From NCBI GenBank assembly GCA_034687125.1, contig JAQGBZ010000380.1, positions 1 through 57,600 of the forward strand: a stretch of DNA of 57,600 bases, given 5' to 3'. The position numbers and the translations under genes are program-made. Positions within the stretch are counted from its first letter, which is position 1. Each line of letters starts with the position of its first letter. Positions 33,688 to 45,172 of the stretch are shown here, in pieces. The DNA is from Neelides folsomi (taxonomy: Eukaryota; Arthropoda; Collembola; Neelipleona; Neelidae). The notes below the pieces were generated by a model. It saw only the letters and a program-made list of their open reading frames with translations, ran no database searches and was not told the origin of the DNA.

Positions 33688-34402
33688 ATGGTAGGTCTAA
33701 TTTTACATGAGGGTCCACTATATGCTTTTGGTTTCTTCGGTGGACTCCTTGCCTTCAAATTCCTCTTCATGTCCGCCTTAACCGCAATCCAAAGAAATAG
33801 AAAAAAGGTGAATTTTATCTAATTTTAACCATTTAATAATTTTTTTCTTAAAGACGTACGAACTATACATACATTTATTGTAATAGATGAGTAAGATGAC
33901 GTTTAACAATTCTACATTAAATTAATATTTTTCTATATAGGCCTTTGCTAACCCAGAAGATGTGAAATTTAGAAATGCAACAGAAGTCACGTTAAATCCC
34001 GATGTTGAAAGAGTGCGGGCGTAAGTGATAATGATAAATACTTTTAAATACTGTTTAATTAAATTAATTGTTAATGTTAAAACTTAAAAGATATGATTAA
34101 TATGATATATTCAAAGAAGTGTTTTTAAATATAGAGCTCATTTGAACGATATGGAAAACATCCTTCCATTTTTCTTAATTGGCTTCTTGTATTGCTACAC
34201 GGATCCTGGTACAACAGTGGCGGCTACTTTGTTCCTTGTCTTCACAATTGTCCGATATCTTCACACGTTCGTGTATGCTGTTTATGTTGTGCGACAGCCC
34301 GCAAGAGCAATCTCCTTCATCATAGGCTATTTTATTAATGTTTATATGTCCATTAGAATCATTATTACTTTTGCTCAAGTTGTCAAATTTAATAATGACT
34401 AG
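33688..34402 (+). CDS. Microsomal glutathione S-transferase 1-like (MAPEG), copy 1
   Basis: Exons 33688-33807, 33941-34020 and 34135-34402 join in frame to 155 residues, the same length as vertebrate MGST1. The first membrane helix (residues about 12-30) is followed by the basic loop QRNRKKAFANPEDVKF, the family signature VERVRAAHLNDMENILPFFL, two further helices, VVRQPARAISFIIGYF and a last helix. MAPEG enzymes are four-helix membrane proteins of the ER and outer mitochondrial membrane that conjugate glutathione to lipophilic electrophiles and reduce lipid peroxides. The canonical RVRRAHLND has Ala for the second Arg. The same exon structure recurs in the copy 2.5 kb downstream. Confidence 0.9.
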
Positions 34403-36230
34403 CGGATCCGTCTTCCCGACGGGACCACCAAAGGGTTCGGTCCGCCATATATCGGTTCCTTACAGATCCGTTGGTTAAAAAAACAACGGTATCCCACAAT
34501 AGCCATGGAATATGAATCAAAATGAAAATTTCTAAGTATAAATTTTAATATAAATTCCAATGATGACAATTGAGAAGTGTGGAAAAATAGTTCATTATAT
34601 TAACAAATCTTTATTTAATCAACTATAAAAAATTTAAAAAATCCAACCATACAATTTTTTAACATAAAATAACATAAGAAAACATACATTTAGCCTACAT
34701 TTAACATATATACATGATTTCTCAAAATTCTCAAAATTTATTTAATTACTCCTCCCTTCAATTCAACCCTAATTAATGTAAAAGGCACATCTACAACCGA
34801 TTTTGAATATTTTTAAGTTAAAATTGACAATTAAAACAGGATCAAAGTGCTTGTCACAAGAAAAAGTCCATTTTAAAAAACTCCTTTTTATATAATAGGG
34901 ATTATGATTAATAATATTATAATGTTGATTAATAAATTAATAGTGTTCTTTGACTAAAAGTAATTATTAGTTAAAGTAATTTATCTACTATATTTACTTT
35001 AAGGGTTAGTTAACTCAATAGCATCAAAAATATAAATACAGTTTAGTTAATTTTAAACATCTTTAAATAAATATATTATATACTGATATATTTAATACAA
35101 TATTATTACTCTTACTTATAAATACATATTACTCTAACTCTTATGTATTTATTTCTCCAAATCTTATATCCACGATAATTGAGTCTTTATTTACACTAAA
35201 ATTATACAATCCTCCCTACTTCAGCTTGACCTTGGCTTAATGTTTATGCGAAATCTACTATACCTATGTTACTATACATTCTACACCTGAAGCTATTTAT
35301 TATTTCTAGAAATATAATGCTTATAGTTCATGTATGTATCATCACATCACGATACAAGGTATTTTAATAAGCATATAATACTCTGCCCATAAAGTCCTGT
35401 CATTTCTAAATATGAGCCTAAATAATTCGAAATGATAATATAACGATTTTATAATTAGTTTTATGTTTAAGACGCATTTAGTAAGGTCAAAATTTAGATT
35501 TTGATTTAATCGAGCAAGGGATCAACATTTTTAGAAAAGGGATTAGGGAACTTAAGTGGAGATGGGAAGAATGTATTCGACTCAGTGGGGAATATATAGT
35601 TCGTGAATAAACTAAATTCTAAAAAATAAATATTTCATTCCGAAGTTACAGGACTTTATGGACAGAGTATTAAGTATAGTATGAGTATACTACTTATTTA
35701 ATTACATACATAGATGTAAGCGGCCTTGATGCCTTGAAATTTAAATAATTATTATCTTAGGTCCAAAAAATCAAAAGCTGGAATATTTTTTGAGTTTATA
35801 TAAATTGTATAATATTGGAAGAGGTATAATGGAAATAATTTCTGCAATTTCATCCATCCACTTCCAGTCTTTTTGCGTAATTAAATAGACATTGATTTTT
35901 TGTCATATTTTCCTTTGTTTGGACTCAGTTTATTCATAGCTAAAACAACATCCATGTTCTATTTGAATTTAAGAGTCGCAACTCGTACTATATAATATTG
36001 TAATACGAGTAATAGCAGAGCGATTGTATTCTTTCGACATCGTTGCCCGGCAGAGCTTCTCCACAACATTACAATTTAATTGTATTATCCTCATTGTTTA
36101 TACAGGAATCATTTATTGTTAGTCCACCAATTTGATCGTCGAGATAGACATTGCTTCTCCCAACGTCAAATAAATATTTCATAAATTTCGTCTACAACTG
36201 TGGAATAATTTGTAATTGAGTTTAAGAACC
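34403..36230. other. Intergenic DNA between the MGST1 copies
   Basis: Begins with a GC-rich stem-forming patch (34403-34510), then long AT-rich DNA with a TA-flanked MITE at 35379-35670. The segment 36130-36230 is probably the leader of copy 2. No other gene is supported. Confidence 0.4.
35379..35669. repeat. Mariner-like MITE
   Basis: The left end TACTCTGCCCATAAAGTCC and the right end (reversed) TACTCTGTCCATAAAGTCC are inverted copies about 290 bp apart, each starting on TA. Length and ends suit a mariner-derived non-autonomous element. Confidence 0.7.
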
Positions 36231-36869
36231 ATGAGTGAACCGTCGTTACACGTTGGGGCTTTCAATGCCTATGCTTTTTTCTCCAGTCTCCTATTATTAA
36301 AGTTTCTAGCAATGTCATTGCTAACAGTTTTTCAAAGAATCAGAAAAAAGGTAAGCACTTTTAATCTCTAAATATTAGTTATTAAAATTATTATTATTAA
36401 ATAATATTTACATTTATTTAGCTAATTCCTATACTTTACAATTTAAAGGTATTTGCAAGCCCAGAAGATGTTGAATTTCAAAGTGGAGAAGTTAACAAAA
36501 CTGACCCAGACGTTGAACGTGTTCGGATGTATGGCATATTTATAAACATTTTTTAAACTTATTCCCTTTTAAGGCATATAATCAAACTTAATTTATAAAT
36601 CCCACAGGGCTCATATGAATGACATTGAGAATATCATTCCGTTTTTGATCATCGCGTTATTGTATTGCTACACGGATCCAGGCACCACTGTGGCATCAAT
36701 TTTATTTTTAATCTTTACTTTGGCCAGATATGCTTACACGGTAGTGTATGCAATTTACGTTGTCCGTCAACCAGCAAGAGCCATTTGCTTCTTCATTGGT
36801 TATACAATTAACATTTACATGATTCTTAGAATCATCATCGCTTTTGCCCAAGTTGTTTCCTTTGGTTAA
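36231..36869 (+). CDS. Microsomal glutathione S-transferase 1-like (MAPEG), copy 2
   Basis: Exons 36231-36350, 36449-36528 and 36608-36869 give 153 residues. Exon lengths and intron phases equal those of copy 1 (120, 80, then about 265). The signature reads VERVRMAHMNDIENIIPFLI, followed by YCYTDPGTTVAS and VVRQPARAICFFIGYT, nearly identical to copy 1 in its C-terminal half and more divergent at the N-terminus (MSEPSLHVGAFNAYAF). The two are tandem duplicates in the same orientation, as is common for detoxification genes. Here too the second Arg of RVRRAH is replaced, by Met. Confidence 0.9.
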
Positions 36870-37738
36870 ACTTAAAATACATAAAGTTATACTTTAATCA
36901 TTTAATTATTTTATTCATTATTTAGTCATTAATGTTTATACATGAACATATAATACCGGTATATAATATTAGGTATATATAATATTTTAATTATTATATA
37001 CCTACTTAATATAATTTTATTAAAGTTATTACTCTAACTTTAAGCAATTCAGTATTATCAAAAACTGTATAAAATAATTTTGAACTCTTTTATAAAATAA
37101 AGGCAACTGTTATTTACCTTTACACTTTGACTTTTTTCTTTTTCAACTAGGTATACCAAATATTTATATACTGATTCTGATTAGATTAGGTAGTATATTA
37201 TTATATAGTGTGCAAGTAAAACTACTAAAGAACTTAGATTCTTAGACAAGAACACATTTACATATGAAATATCACAGGCTCGCCAATGAATATCAAGACA
37301 CTGCACTTTTGTTAATCAAATATATAAGAATTTAAATTCTACAGTGCAGTAAAAATTCAAGTTCCAAATTCAAAAATTCATTGAAACATATTAAAGGCTT
37401 TTATTTAATTAAATGTCTACTAGAATATATTTTGAACAAGTTTTGTAAACAAAAACTGAATCAATTCTGCTTTGACAAGTTTTCTTTAAGATTTTGTAAT
37501 AATTTGTTATGAATAAAAACAAATCGTTTAAAAGGAAAAGGGTAAACTAACTATTTTATATAACTATTTTTCTTAAATATTAAAAACAAATTGAATTTGT
37601 GTAAGGTCACTTTAAGACTTCTATTAAAAGGCTTTAAATTGTTAAAAATGTTTAAAATAATATTTGCTTAGGTTAAAGTAACGAGAAACGATAAAGGATA
37701 AAACAGTAAAATAAAATTAAAAGTAAATACACGGGGAT
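36870..37738. other. Intergenic DNA between convergent genes
   Basis: 3' flank of MGST1 copy 2 and of the minus-strand coiled-coil gene. AT-rich; nothing recognised. Confidence 0.4.
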
Positions 37739-40700
37739 TTACATTGGTTTACGAGTCGCTCTGTTTTGGTAAAATTTGAGTTGAGAGACAGCAATGTTGT
37801 CCTGATTCATCGGCGTGGAAGCCATCAATGGTACCATTTTCTTTGTGAGAGGTGAATCTTTCAAAAAATCTGGCACATCCTGTTTAAAACCCAATTATCA
37901 TAAAGTGGTAATACATATAATATATCAAAATCTAATGTACTAGAAGGTTAAATGAATTATTTAAAATTATTATTTTGTTATAGAGTAAACAATTATCACG
38001 TCATAGTTTGTCTTTCCCTTTTCCTGTGAAAGAATGGGCTCTGGTGGTGGAGGTCTCTTTTCCAAGGGTGTTTTTCTCTTCGATGAAACTTCCTTATCAA
38101 TTTCCTCGCCAGCCCTTTTCTTTGCCTAAATCAAATTTATAGTAATTTAGTAAAAATAGTTTTATCATCTATATTACGTATTACCTAATATTAAAGCATA
38201 TCCTACATTAAGTATTTAGATGTTAGAAATCGTTAATATATTTATTTCGATTAGAAAATTTCATATTTTGTAAAAGAACTGTAATGTATCATTGAACTTA
38301 CTTTCATTGAGGACTTGATCGGCCGTTTAGTCTGTATATGGAATTTAGTCGTGGAATCAAAAGAGACAGTTTTCTTCTTATTTTTAGGAGTCTCGGACTT
38401 TTTCTCAACAATGTTTGTCTCATTTTCCTTTTGAGTTTGGATATTTGCCGATGCTTCAATGGCAAGTGGCTTATTAAAAGCAGTCTGTTTTTGGGAAGAC
38501 TTCAATTGCTCAATGGTAGTTGACGGGCTTTTGCCGAGAAGTGAGGTTCCTTGTACGCCAATCTGCACTTGTTTCTTTGACGAGGAAGGAATGATCACTC
38601 GTTGGTTGTAGCCCAAATTCTTTTGAAGTCGATCAAGAGACTTTTTCTTGTCGTCCAATTTCTGTAACTTTTCTTCGAGGCATTTTCTCTCATCTTCCTC
38701 GTGTTTAACCTATATATTATAAAATTTATTAAGTATATTGTATAATTAAAAGTATTCTAACTTTAAGTATAATCAATTTATTATACCATATAATAAAAAA
38801 ATATCAAAGATAATACGTTAATCATATTATTAAATTGCATTTTAACCTCATCAGCAAGAATGCGCTTTTGCTCCTCGTTCATTTGTTCCATTGAAATTCG
38901 TTCGGTTTCAAAAACTCCCTCTGCTTCATTCGTCAACTTCGTTTCAGTCTCAAGAACTAGTTTTTCATCTTCCATTTGCCTCAAAAGTTCAGCCTCATTT
39001 TTGATCTTATTGGCGATGACTTGAGATTTTAATTCAATCTCCTTTTTGTGACTTTCAGTGTCACTCTAATGAAATACAGATATTATTGTCATATTAAACA
39101 TTATTAACTTAAATAATGATTATTATATTAAATACAAGATTATTCTATTATATATTCAAGATTAAAAATGAGTACTTAACACAAAAATTACCTCAACGGT
39201 TTGAACAAATTCTTGAATTGCAGCTTCGCTTTTGATCTTCAATTCTTCAATCCTTTTGCTAATGCTTGCACATTCTTCCTCAGTGTCCTTCAAGTTAGCT
39301 TCATCTTTCTGAATGGTTGCTTGGAGTGACCCGAATTCCATTTTCATGTCTGAGAGTTCCATCATTAAGGCAGATCGAGTTTTGGTCGAATTTTCAATTT
39401 CCATATTTCCTGCCTCAATCTTTCGAGTGAGAATTTCAAGATTCGACTTTAAAGAAGAATGCTCTTCCTCCTTGGCGAGCAGCGTCTCATCCAAAGTTTG
39501 GATCTTGAGCGAAAGATTGGCTTCTTTCTCGGAAAGGGCCTTTACTTGTTCTTCGAGCAATTCGATGTTGCGAGACAAGGAACCGATCTTATTTTGCAGG
39601 GCTGAAATTTCATTAGTTCTCTCTTCCTTTGAACTCTCCAAGTTCCACATTTTTTTCTTTTCCCGCGATGCAGCAATTTCCGAATCCAATATTTGAATCG
39701 TGAGAAGATTCAGCTTGGACGTAACCATTTCCTTCTCTTTCATCTGATCATGGAGAGATTTCTCATGTTCTTGAAGCTCGGCTCTTTTGGAGGAGATTTC
39801 TTCTTCAATCTTTTTCTTCGTCTCGGTCAAACCATCGTAGTTTGATTGCTCTGTTTCGAGGAGATTCGACAGAACGTCGTTTTCTTTCATGTAATGTAGT
39901 TCGCGATCAGCGGCATACTCTCTAATTAGTATTTACATTAAAAAAATTAGTATAAATTATAAAAATATACAATAATATTTTGTAAATTAATGAAATATCT
40001 CAAAGAATTTGATTTGGTTTATGAATGAAATATTTTAAATTGAATTGAATTATATACAAAATTGTCTTATTTTCAATCACACTTACTTTTCAGAATTGAT
40101 GAATTCCCCCAATTGTTGAATTTCCTTTGATTTCTTGTTCAAAAAATCGTTTAAACAATTTGCATTGATTTCGATTTCCCCTTTGGATCGTCTAAGATTT
40201 TTCGTTTTCTCACTAATCAAGGCTGCAATTTGATGTATGCGATCGTTCAGAGTTTCATTTTTCTCACTCCAAGAGGCAAGTTCAGTTTCTTCGACAGAGA
40301 TAGCTTTCTCAGTTTCAACAATAGAAATCTTTAATCCATTGAATTCACTGACGTTAAGTTCAATTTCAGAGCATTTTTGTTTGATGTGGCGCTCGTACTC
40401 TTCAATCATTTCAAGTTGAATCTGTAAATAGAGTCGAATATTATTCACTAATAAAAATCATTTATTTATTAAATAAAATAGAATTGGGTAAGATATATCA
40501 TTGTCAAATGAGTAAAATCAAGATAGTTTCGAACATTCTCTAAATTTTGTAACTCTTTGTGGTGCCCAATTTCCATTTCCTTCTGGGATTGGAACAAGTT
40601 CTCATTCAATTCAGCTTGGGCGATTAATTCTTCCTCGTCAAGAACTTTTGATTGCTGAACTTTGGAATTTTCATTGAAAAGGTTTTGATAGGAGGCTCTC

Positions 40701-41896
40701 TTCCGGCTATCAGCATTAATCACGGATTGGTCTAGATTAGAGAAAGACACATGAAAAGGTGAACCAATTCAAAACAATATACATTAAAATGATCTAAGTA
40801 CTTACATATTTAATAATCTATACAAAATTATAAAATTATATGGTATAAATTATTTCCTGACTTTCCAGGGATTTATTGAGAAATTAATAAATTACTTACA
40901 AGTATTATCCATGTCGTCTAACGAGGCATTGAATTTCTCTTTGAGAATTTGTTTCTCTTCAACATCTTTTCTCGTTGACTCTTTAGCCAATTCAACTCGA
41001 ATCCTGAGCTCGTTGCTCATTTGGAGAATTTGATTGAAATTGTGTCTCTGTGTCATTTCTTTCAAAACCTCATTATGTTGTTTGAGAAAGTGAAGGCTGT
41101 ATGAAAATAAATACTAGCTTGTTAAATACGAGATTGAATAAAAATCAAGATTATAAATAAGTACGTTTAATAATATGTATCTGTACTTATATATAATAAT
41201 TAATTATTACAAATGTACATACATGTAGTTAAAAAGTCAGTAATTAAGAAGTAAGCATACTTGGAATCATTAGAGTAATGAGATTCTGAGATTGATACGT
41301 GTTGTCCTTTGACTTTCGCAAATTCGACCATTAAAGCTGCTTTCGATGCATTTCGGTCAATGACTTTATCCCGAAGAACGTTGAGTTCCATCTCGTGCTG
41401 TTTCTTTTGTTCTTCAAATGCCATTTTCTCTCGACTTATTTTGCGTATCATGTTTTCAACTTTCATGTACATCTTGTCAATTTGATTAATGCACTCTTGC
41501 TCCTCCGAAATCTCTAATTTTGAATCCACTAAAATTGTGAAAAATTGTGGAATTTTAAAATTAAGTTTTCAAAATTTCCATTTCTAAAAATATTTCAAGA
41601 TTCTCAATTTCTCAAGCAAGTCGTGAATAAAATAACCAGTAATATTGTAGTTGATTTTATATACAATACTTGTTAATTAAATTATGAATTTACGAAAATA
41701 AATGTTGATTACGATCGATTTCAAAGAAAAATTAAAAAAGAAATTGAAGGCTCCAAGAAAAGATTTAAAAATAAGCAAGTAGTAATTCAATTCATTTCAT
41801 TAAAAGCATTTAATTGATTGATCATTCGTTGGTGCATTATCCATTTTGTCATTTGTTATATAATTTTGATTTTTTGATAAATAACAAAATCTTACT
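37739..41896 (-). CDS. Long coiled-coil protein with basic, PP1-motif-bearing tail
   Basis: About nine coding exons give roughly 850-900 residues. The start appears to be built across a splice: the leader exon ends in A at 41896 (donor GTAAGATT) and the next exon begins TGGATTC at 41528, so ATG GAT TCA is made only after splicing. Most of the protein is predicted coiled coil (for example MIRKISREKMAFEEQKKQHE, ELISEKTKNLRRSK-like helices, LEEQVKALSEKEANLSLK). The tail is basic and disordered, with a KKTVSFD stretch resembling a PP1-docking RVxF motif, SSKRKTPLEKRPPPPEP and an end FYQNRATRKPM. Length, coil and basic tail recall synaptonemal-complex, kinetochore or centrosome proteins, but I cannot name a family. 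Confidence 0.65.
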
Positions 41897-43240
41897 CGCT
41901 TGCGTTAATTCGTCTGTTAATCCGTTAATCGTATTCGTTGCTTATAATTAAAATCTCAAAGAGTAATAAATTAATAATTAAAGAATGAAGAAATATTTCA
42001 GAAAAAATAAATAGTGAAAATGAAAGATGAAAATAAGAAAAGAGAAAACGGAGAGATAATGAAAGCGGCACTCTAGCGTGAGCGCCGAAAGAGAAATGAA
42101 AGCTTTCTCTCTTCCCTCATTGGTTGTGAAGCAGTAGGACGCTGTTCCACCCGGCCACCCAACCCCTCTGGCTCACCTTTGTTCTTTGTCAGAAGAGACA
42201 AAGGGGACTTCCGATTTCAAATGTTGATGTCCTATTGATCTGAATGAATGAAAGACAACCTAACTTTAACCTCTGACCCAGACATCATCATACGGACATC
42301 ATCATACCCACACGGGATCCTTGACCATCCCATCCATGTAAGGATGATGAGATGATTTATAATACAGCTTAAATGAAAATTCACACGCATTCATCCGATC
42401 CTCTTCGTCCTTATGAACCAAGATTTCTTCGGTTTATTTAAGTAGGTATTATAACATAGTAAAATAAGTATTTAAATATTTACATGCACGGTATATATTA
42501 ATAAAATATTAAAATTGATCCATGCCTAGTCAATTAGGCATATATACAAAATATAATGGTCATAATGTAATTTGTAATCCCGTTAGTCATAATTAAGTTA
42601 TAATATTGTGAGTACCTACTTTAATTACAATTTGAATCTATAATTTGTATTTAATGTATAATATTATTATGTATGAATCTCCTAATTTGATTAGTCTGGA
42701 TTCTGAATATAATAACATATATTAATACCTACCTAATTTTAATAAATATTTATATTTACAATCAGCAAACCAATATGCATCCAATTAAATTGTCATTTTA
42801 TTTAGGCTAGTATTGACTATATTAAATGAAAAGAGATTAAAAATATAAAAAACACAGTTTCATAAATAAGATGTTACTTTTAGATATTTAGTTTGAATAG
42901 GTATTGACTCTTGTTGAGTAATGTATGCTCAAATTAGCATATTAATTATCCGCTCTAGTTCATTGAACTTAAGAATTACCAAACCAAATTGGGCCTTTAC
43001 CTTTTCTTTCAGCTAAACATGTTTAATCAATTCCATTCTTTTTTAATATTCAAGTAAAGAGACAGGTAGATGATTCTGAATGGTATTGAGTTTTGTAACT
43101 TTAGCTGAAGCTACAATGCAAGGCAATTTAAGACCCAAAATATTTCCAATACAATTAAAGTATATTTTTATTTTTAACCAATTTTTTAGATTGTAATTCA
43201 AAAGTAATCAATTGCAAACTTTAATTTGGATCAAAATAAA
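41897..43240. other. Divergent promoter region between coiled-coil and sulfotransferase genes
   Basis: The leader exon of the minus-strand coiled-coil gene starts here (about 41896 to beyond 41950). 42060-42420 is GC-richer than its surroundings, as expected of promoter DNA. The remainder is AT-rich without a gene. Confidence 0.4.
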
Positions 43241-45172
43241 ATGGGAAAGAGATACCTTCGCCTCTGTTTTCAAATATGGGTGACGACCGGCGTTTTTACT
43301 TTATGGATTATTGGTTCGAATATTGTGGTTCAAATTGACATGGAACGAGCCTTTGAAGACATCAATTTTGAACGCAGAATGACAAATTTAACAAAGCACA
43401 TTGATATCTTTTGCTTAAAGAAAGAAAAGAAAGAAATCATCAAATTGTCGTCCATTTTCTCAGAGACGGAGTCTCCACTTATTAGAGCGAAAAGAGAAAA
43501 ACTTGTGAGAGATAACCTCGTTTATTTTCCACAACTTGGACAAATGTGGTGCCTTGTTCCAAAAGTACATTTCTAATATATTAATTGAGTAGGACTCTAA
43601 CATTAAATCATTTATCATAAAAACTAATTACTACGTGAAATTAATACTTTATGTTCTTGGCCAAAACAAACGGGAAAGGATAAAGTTTGTGTAAAATACA
43701 TATATACCATATTTTTGTTGCAGGCTGCTAGCACATCCTGGAGCATTTCGATTTTAAAAAGACTGAACAAAAACTTCTTGACTCTTTATCAAGATAAAAG
43801 CTCAAACTTAACGAAAACTCCCATTCAAGTGTTACTTAAAGAAAACTTTAGCAGAGTGAACAAACTCGTAAGTGTCAAATTTGTCATACATTTAGCTGTA
43901 CATATTATGTAATATACATAAAGTATACATAAGAATATGACTTTCTTACGATTACTTATCGTTAGTTAAAAAATACATGAATATTTATGTAATATTGTAA
44001 TGTGAAATGTACATAATGTATTTATATAACTTTACCTTATTAAGTACTAATTACTAACTACACTAATTTTTTAAAATAATTATTATTTTGCAGTACTTTT
44101 TTTCGTAACACTTCTTAAGTAAACAAACGAACTGCATAAATGTAGTACTAATAACAGAACCATAATTAATGATACTACATATATTAATTTATGTGCATGT
44201 CAAACATGTACTTATTTTAGGTATACGAAGACGCAGTTAAGTCTGAAAGAATTTCCAAGATTCTCCTCGTTCGCCATCCATTTGCAAGAGTTGCAAGTGC
44301 TTACGAGGAAAAGTTAAAAAATAGGAAGAAAAAACCAGACGGAAAATACTTTTTTCAGTGAGTATTATTTTTAATTAAAAATTCTTGAATATATTAATAT
44401 TATGTATAAATTGTATTCCTACATATAAGAGCTTTATACTTGGAATGTATTGGTATATATTATAAGTAAATAATTATAAAGTAAATCAGGAATCGTCTAA
44501 GGATGCCACTCATTGGGAGCGCTCACATGATGTTGAAATTTAATAGTGATTTATTAATATTATTGCTAATATTTTCAGACATTACGGAGTTAAAATTAAT
44601 AGAAGCTTCAGAAAAAATCTAAAAAATAAACAAAAAGAACCAACGTTTGAAGAGTTCATCGATTACCTTATTAAAACTGATGTGAGAATTTTTAATTTTT
44701 CCCTTATTAATTTTAATGGCTTAATTTATTTCCTAATATTATTAGCCCATGGAATACGATGAGCACTGGCAGCCAGTTAATTTGCTCTGCGGTCTTTGTA
44801 ATATAAGATTTGATCATGTCATCAAAGTTGAAGACTTAAAAAGTTCCCAAATGTTTCATTTGAGAAAACTTGGTTATGTTGACGAGGATCGGATTCCACA
44901 TGAGAATAAATGCTTGAAAAATAGCGAATTTACTTACTTCAGGAATATTTCCCGTTCAAAAGTTTGTTGGAATTATTTTCACCAATTTGAGTTTTTTATC
45001 AATACATTGAATTTTTCACAAAGCTCATTTAATTGGTAAAACATTGAACAAAAAAGTTCCAAAAGTTCATTTATATAATTTATGATTTTAGATGGTGCTT
45101 TTATACAAGAAGTTCGAAGAGGATTTTCAATTGTTCAAGTATAACTTTTTTGATTTTTATACAAAAGAGTAA
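43241..45172 (+). CDS. Carbohydrate sulfotransferase, HNK-1 ST family
   Basis: Exons 43241-43564, 43724-43867, 44221-44357, 44579-44681, 44746-44961 and 45092-45172 join in frame to 334 residues. A type II signal anchor (LCFQIWVTTGVFTLWIIGSN) is followed by the 5'-phosphosulfate-binding site WCLVPKAASTSWSISIL, with the intron inside the motif, and the 3'-phosphate site RHPFARVASAYEEKL. Then come EHWQPVNLLCGLCNIRFDHV and a C-terminal YKKFEEDFQLFKYNFF. This is the Sulfotransfer_2 pattern of Golgi enzymes that transfer sulfate from PAPS to GalNAc or glucuronate (CHST8-14 type). The last exon uses a GTTTGT donor at 44962; reading through it gives an unrelated tail. The exact acceptor sugar cannot be told from sequence. 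Confidence 0.85.

Noticed and set aside
39313..39696. 127-codon plus-strand frame opposite the coiled-coil gene
   Set aside because: It is the antisense shadow of a long coiled-coil exon with clear heptads on the minus strand.
43226..43240. Extended start (MDQNK) for the sulfotransferase
   Set aside because: That frame opens with TTG; the first ATG is at 43241 and sits directly before the signal anchor.
44962..45039. Read-through tail of sulfotransferase exon 5
   Set aside because: Splicing from GTTTGT at 44962 to the acceptor at 45091 restores the family's YKKFEEDFQLFKY ending; the read-through residues match nothing.
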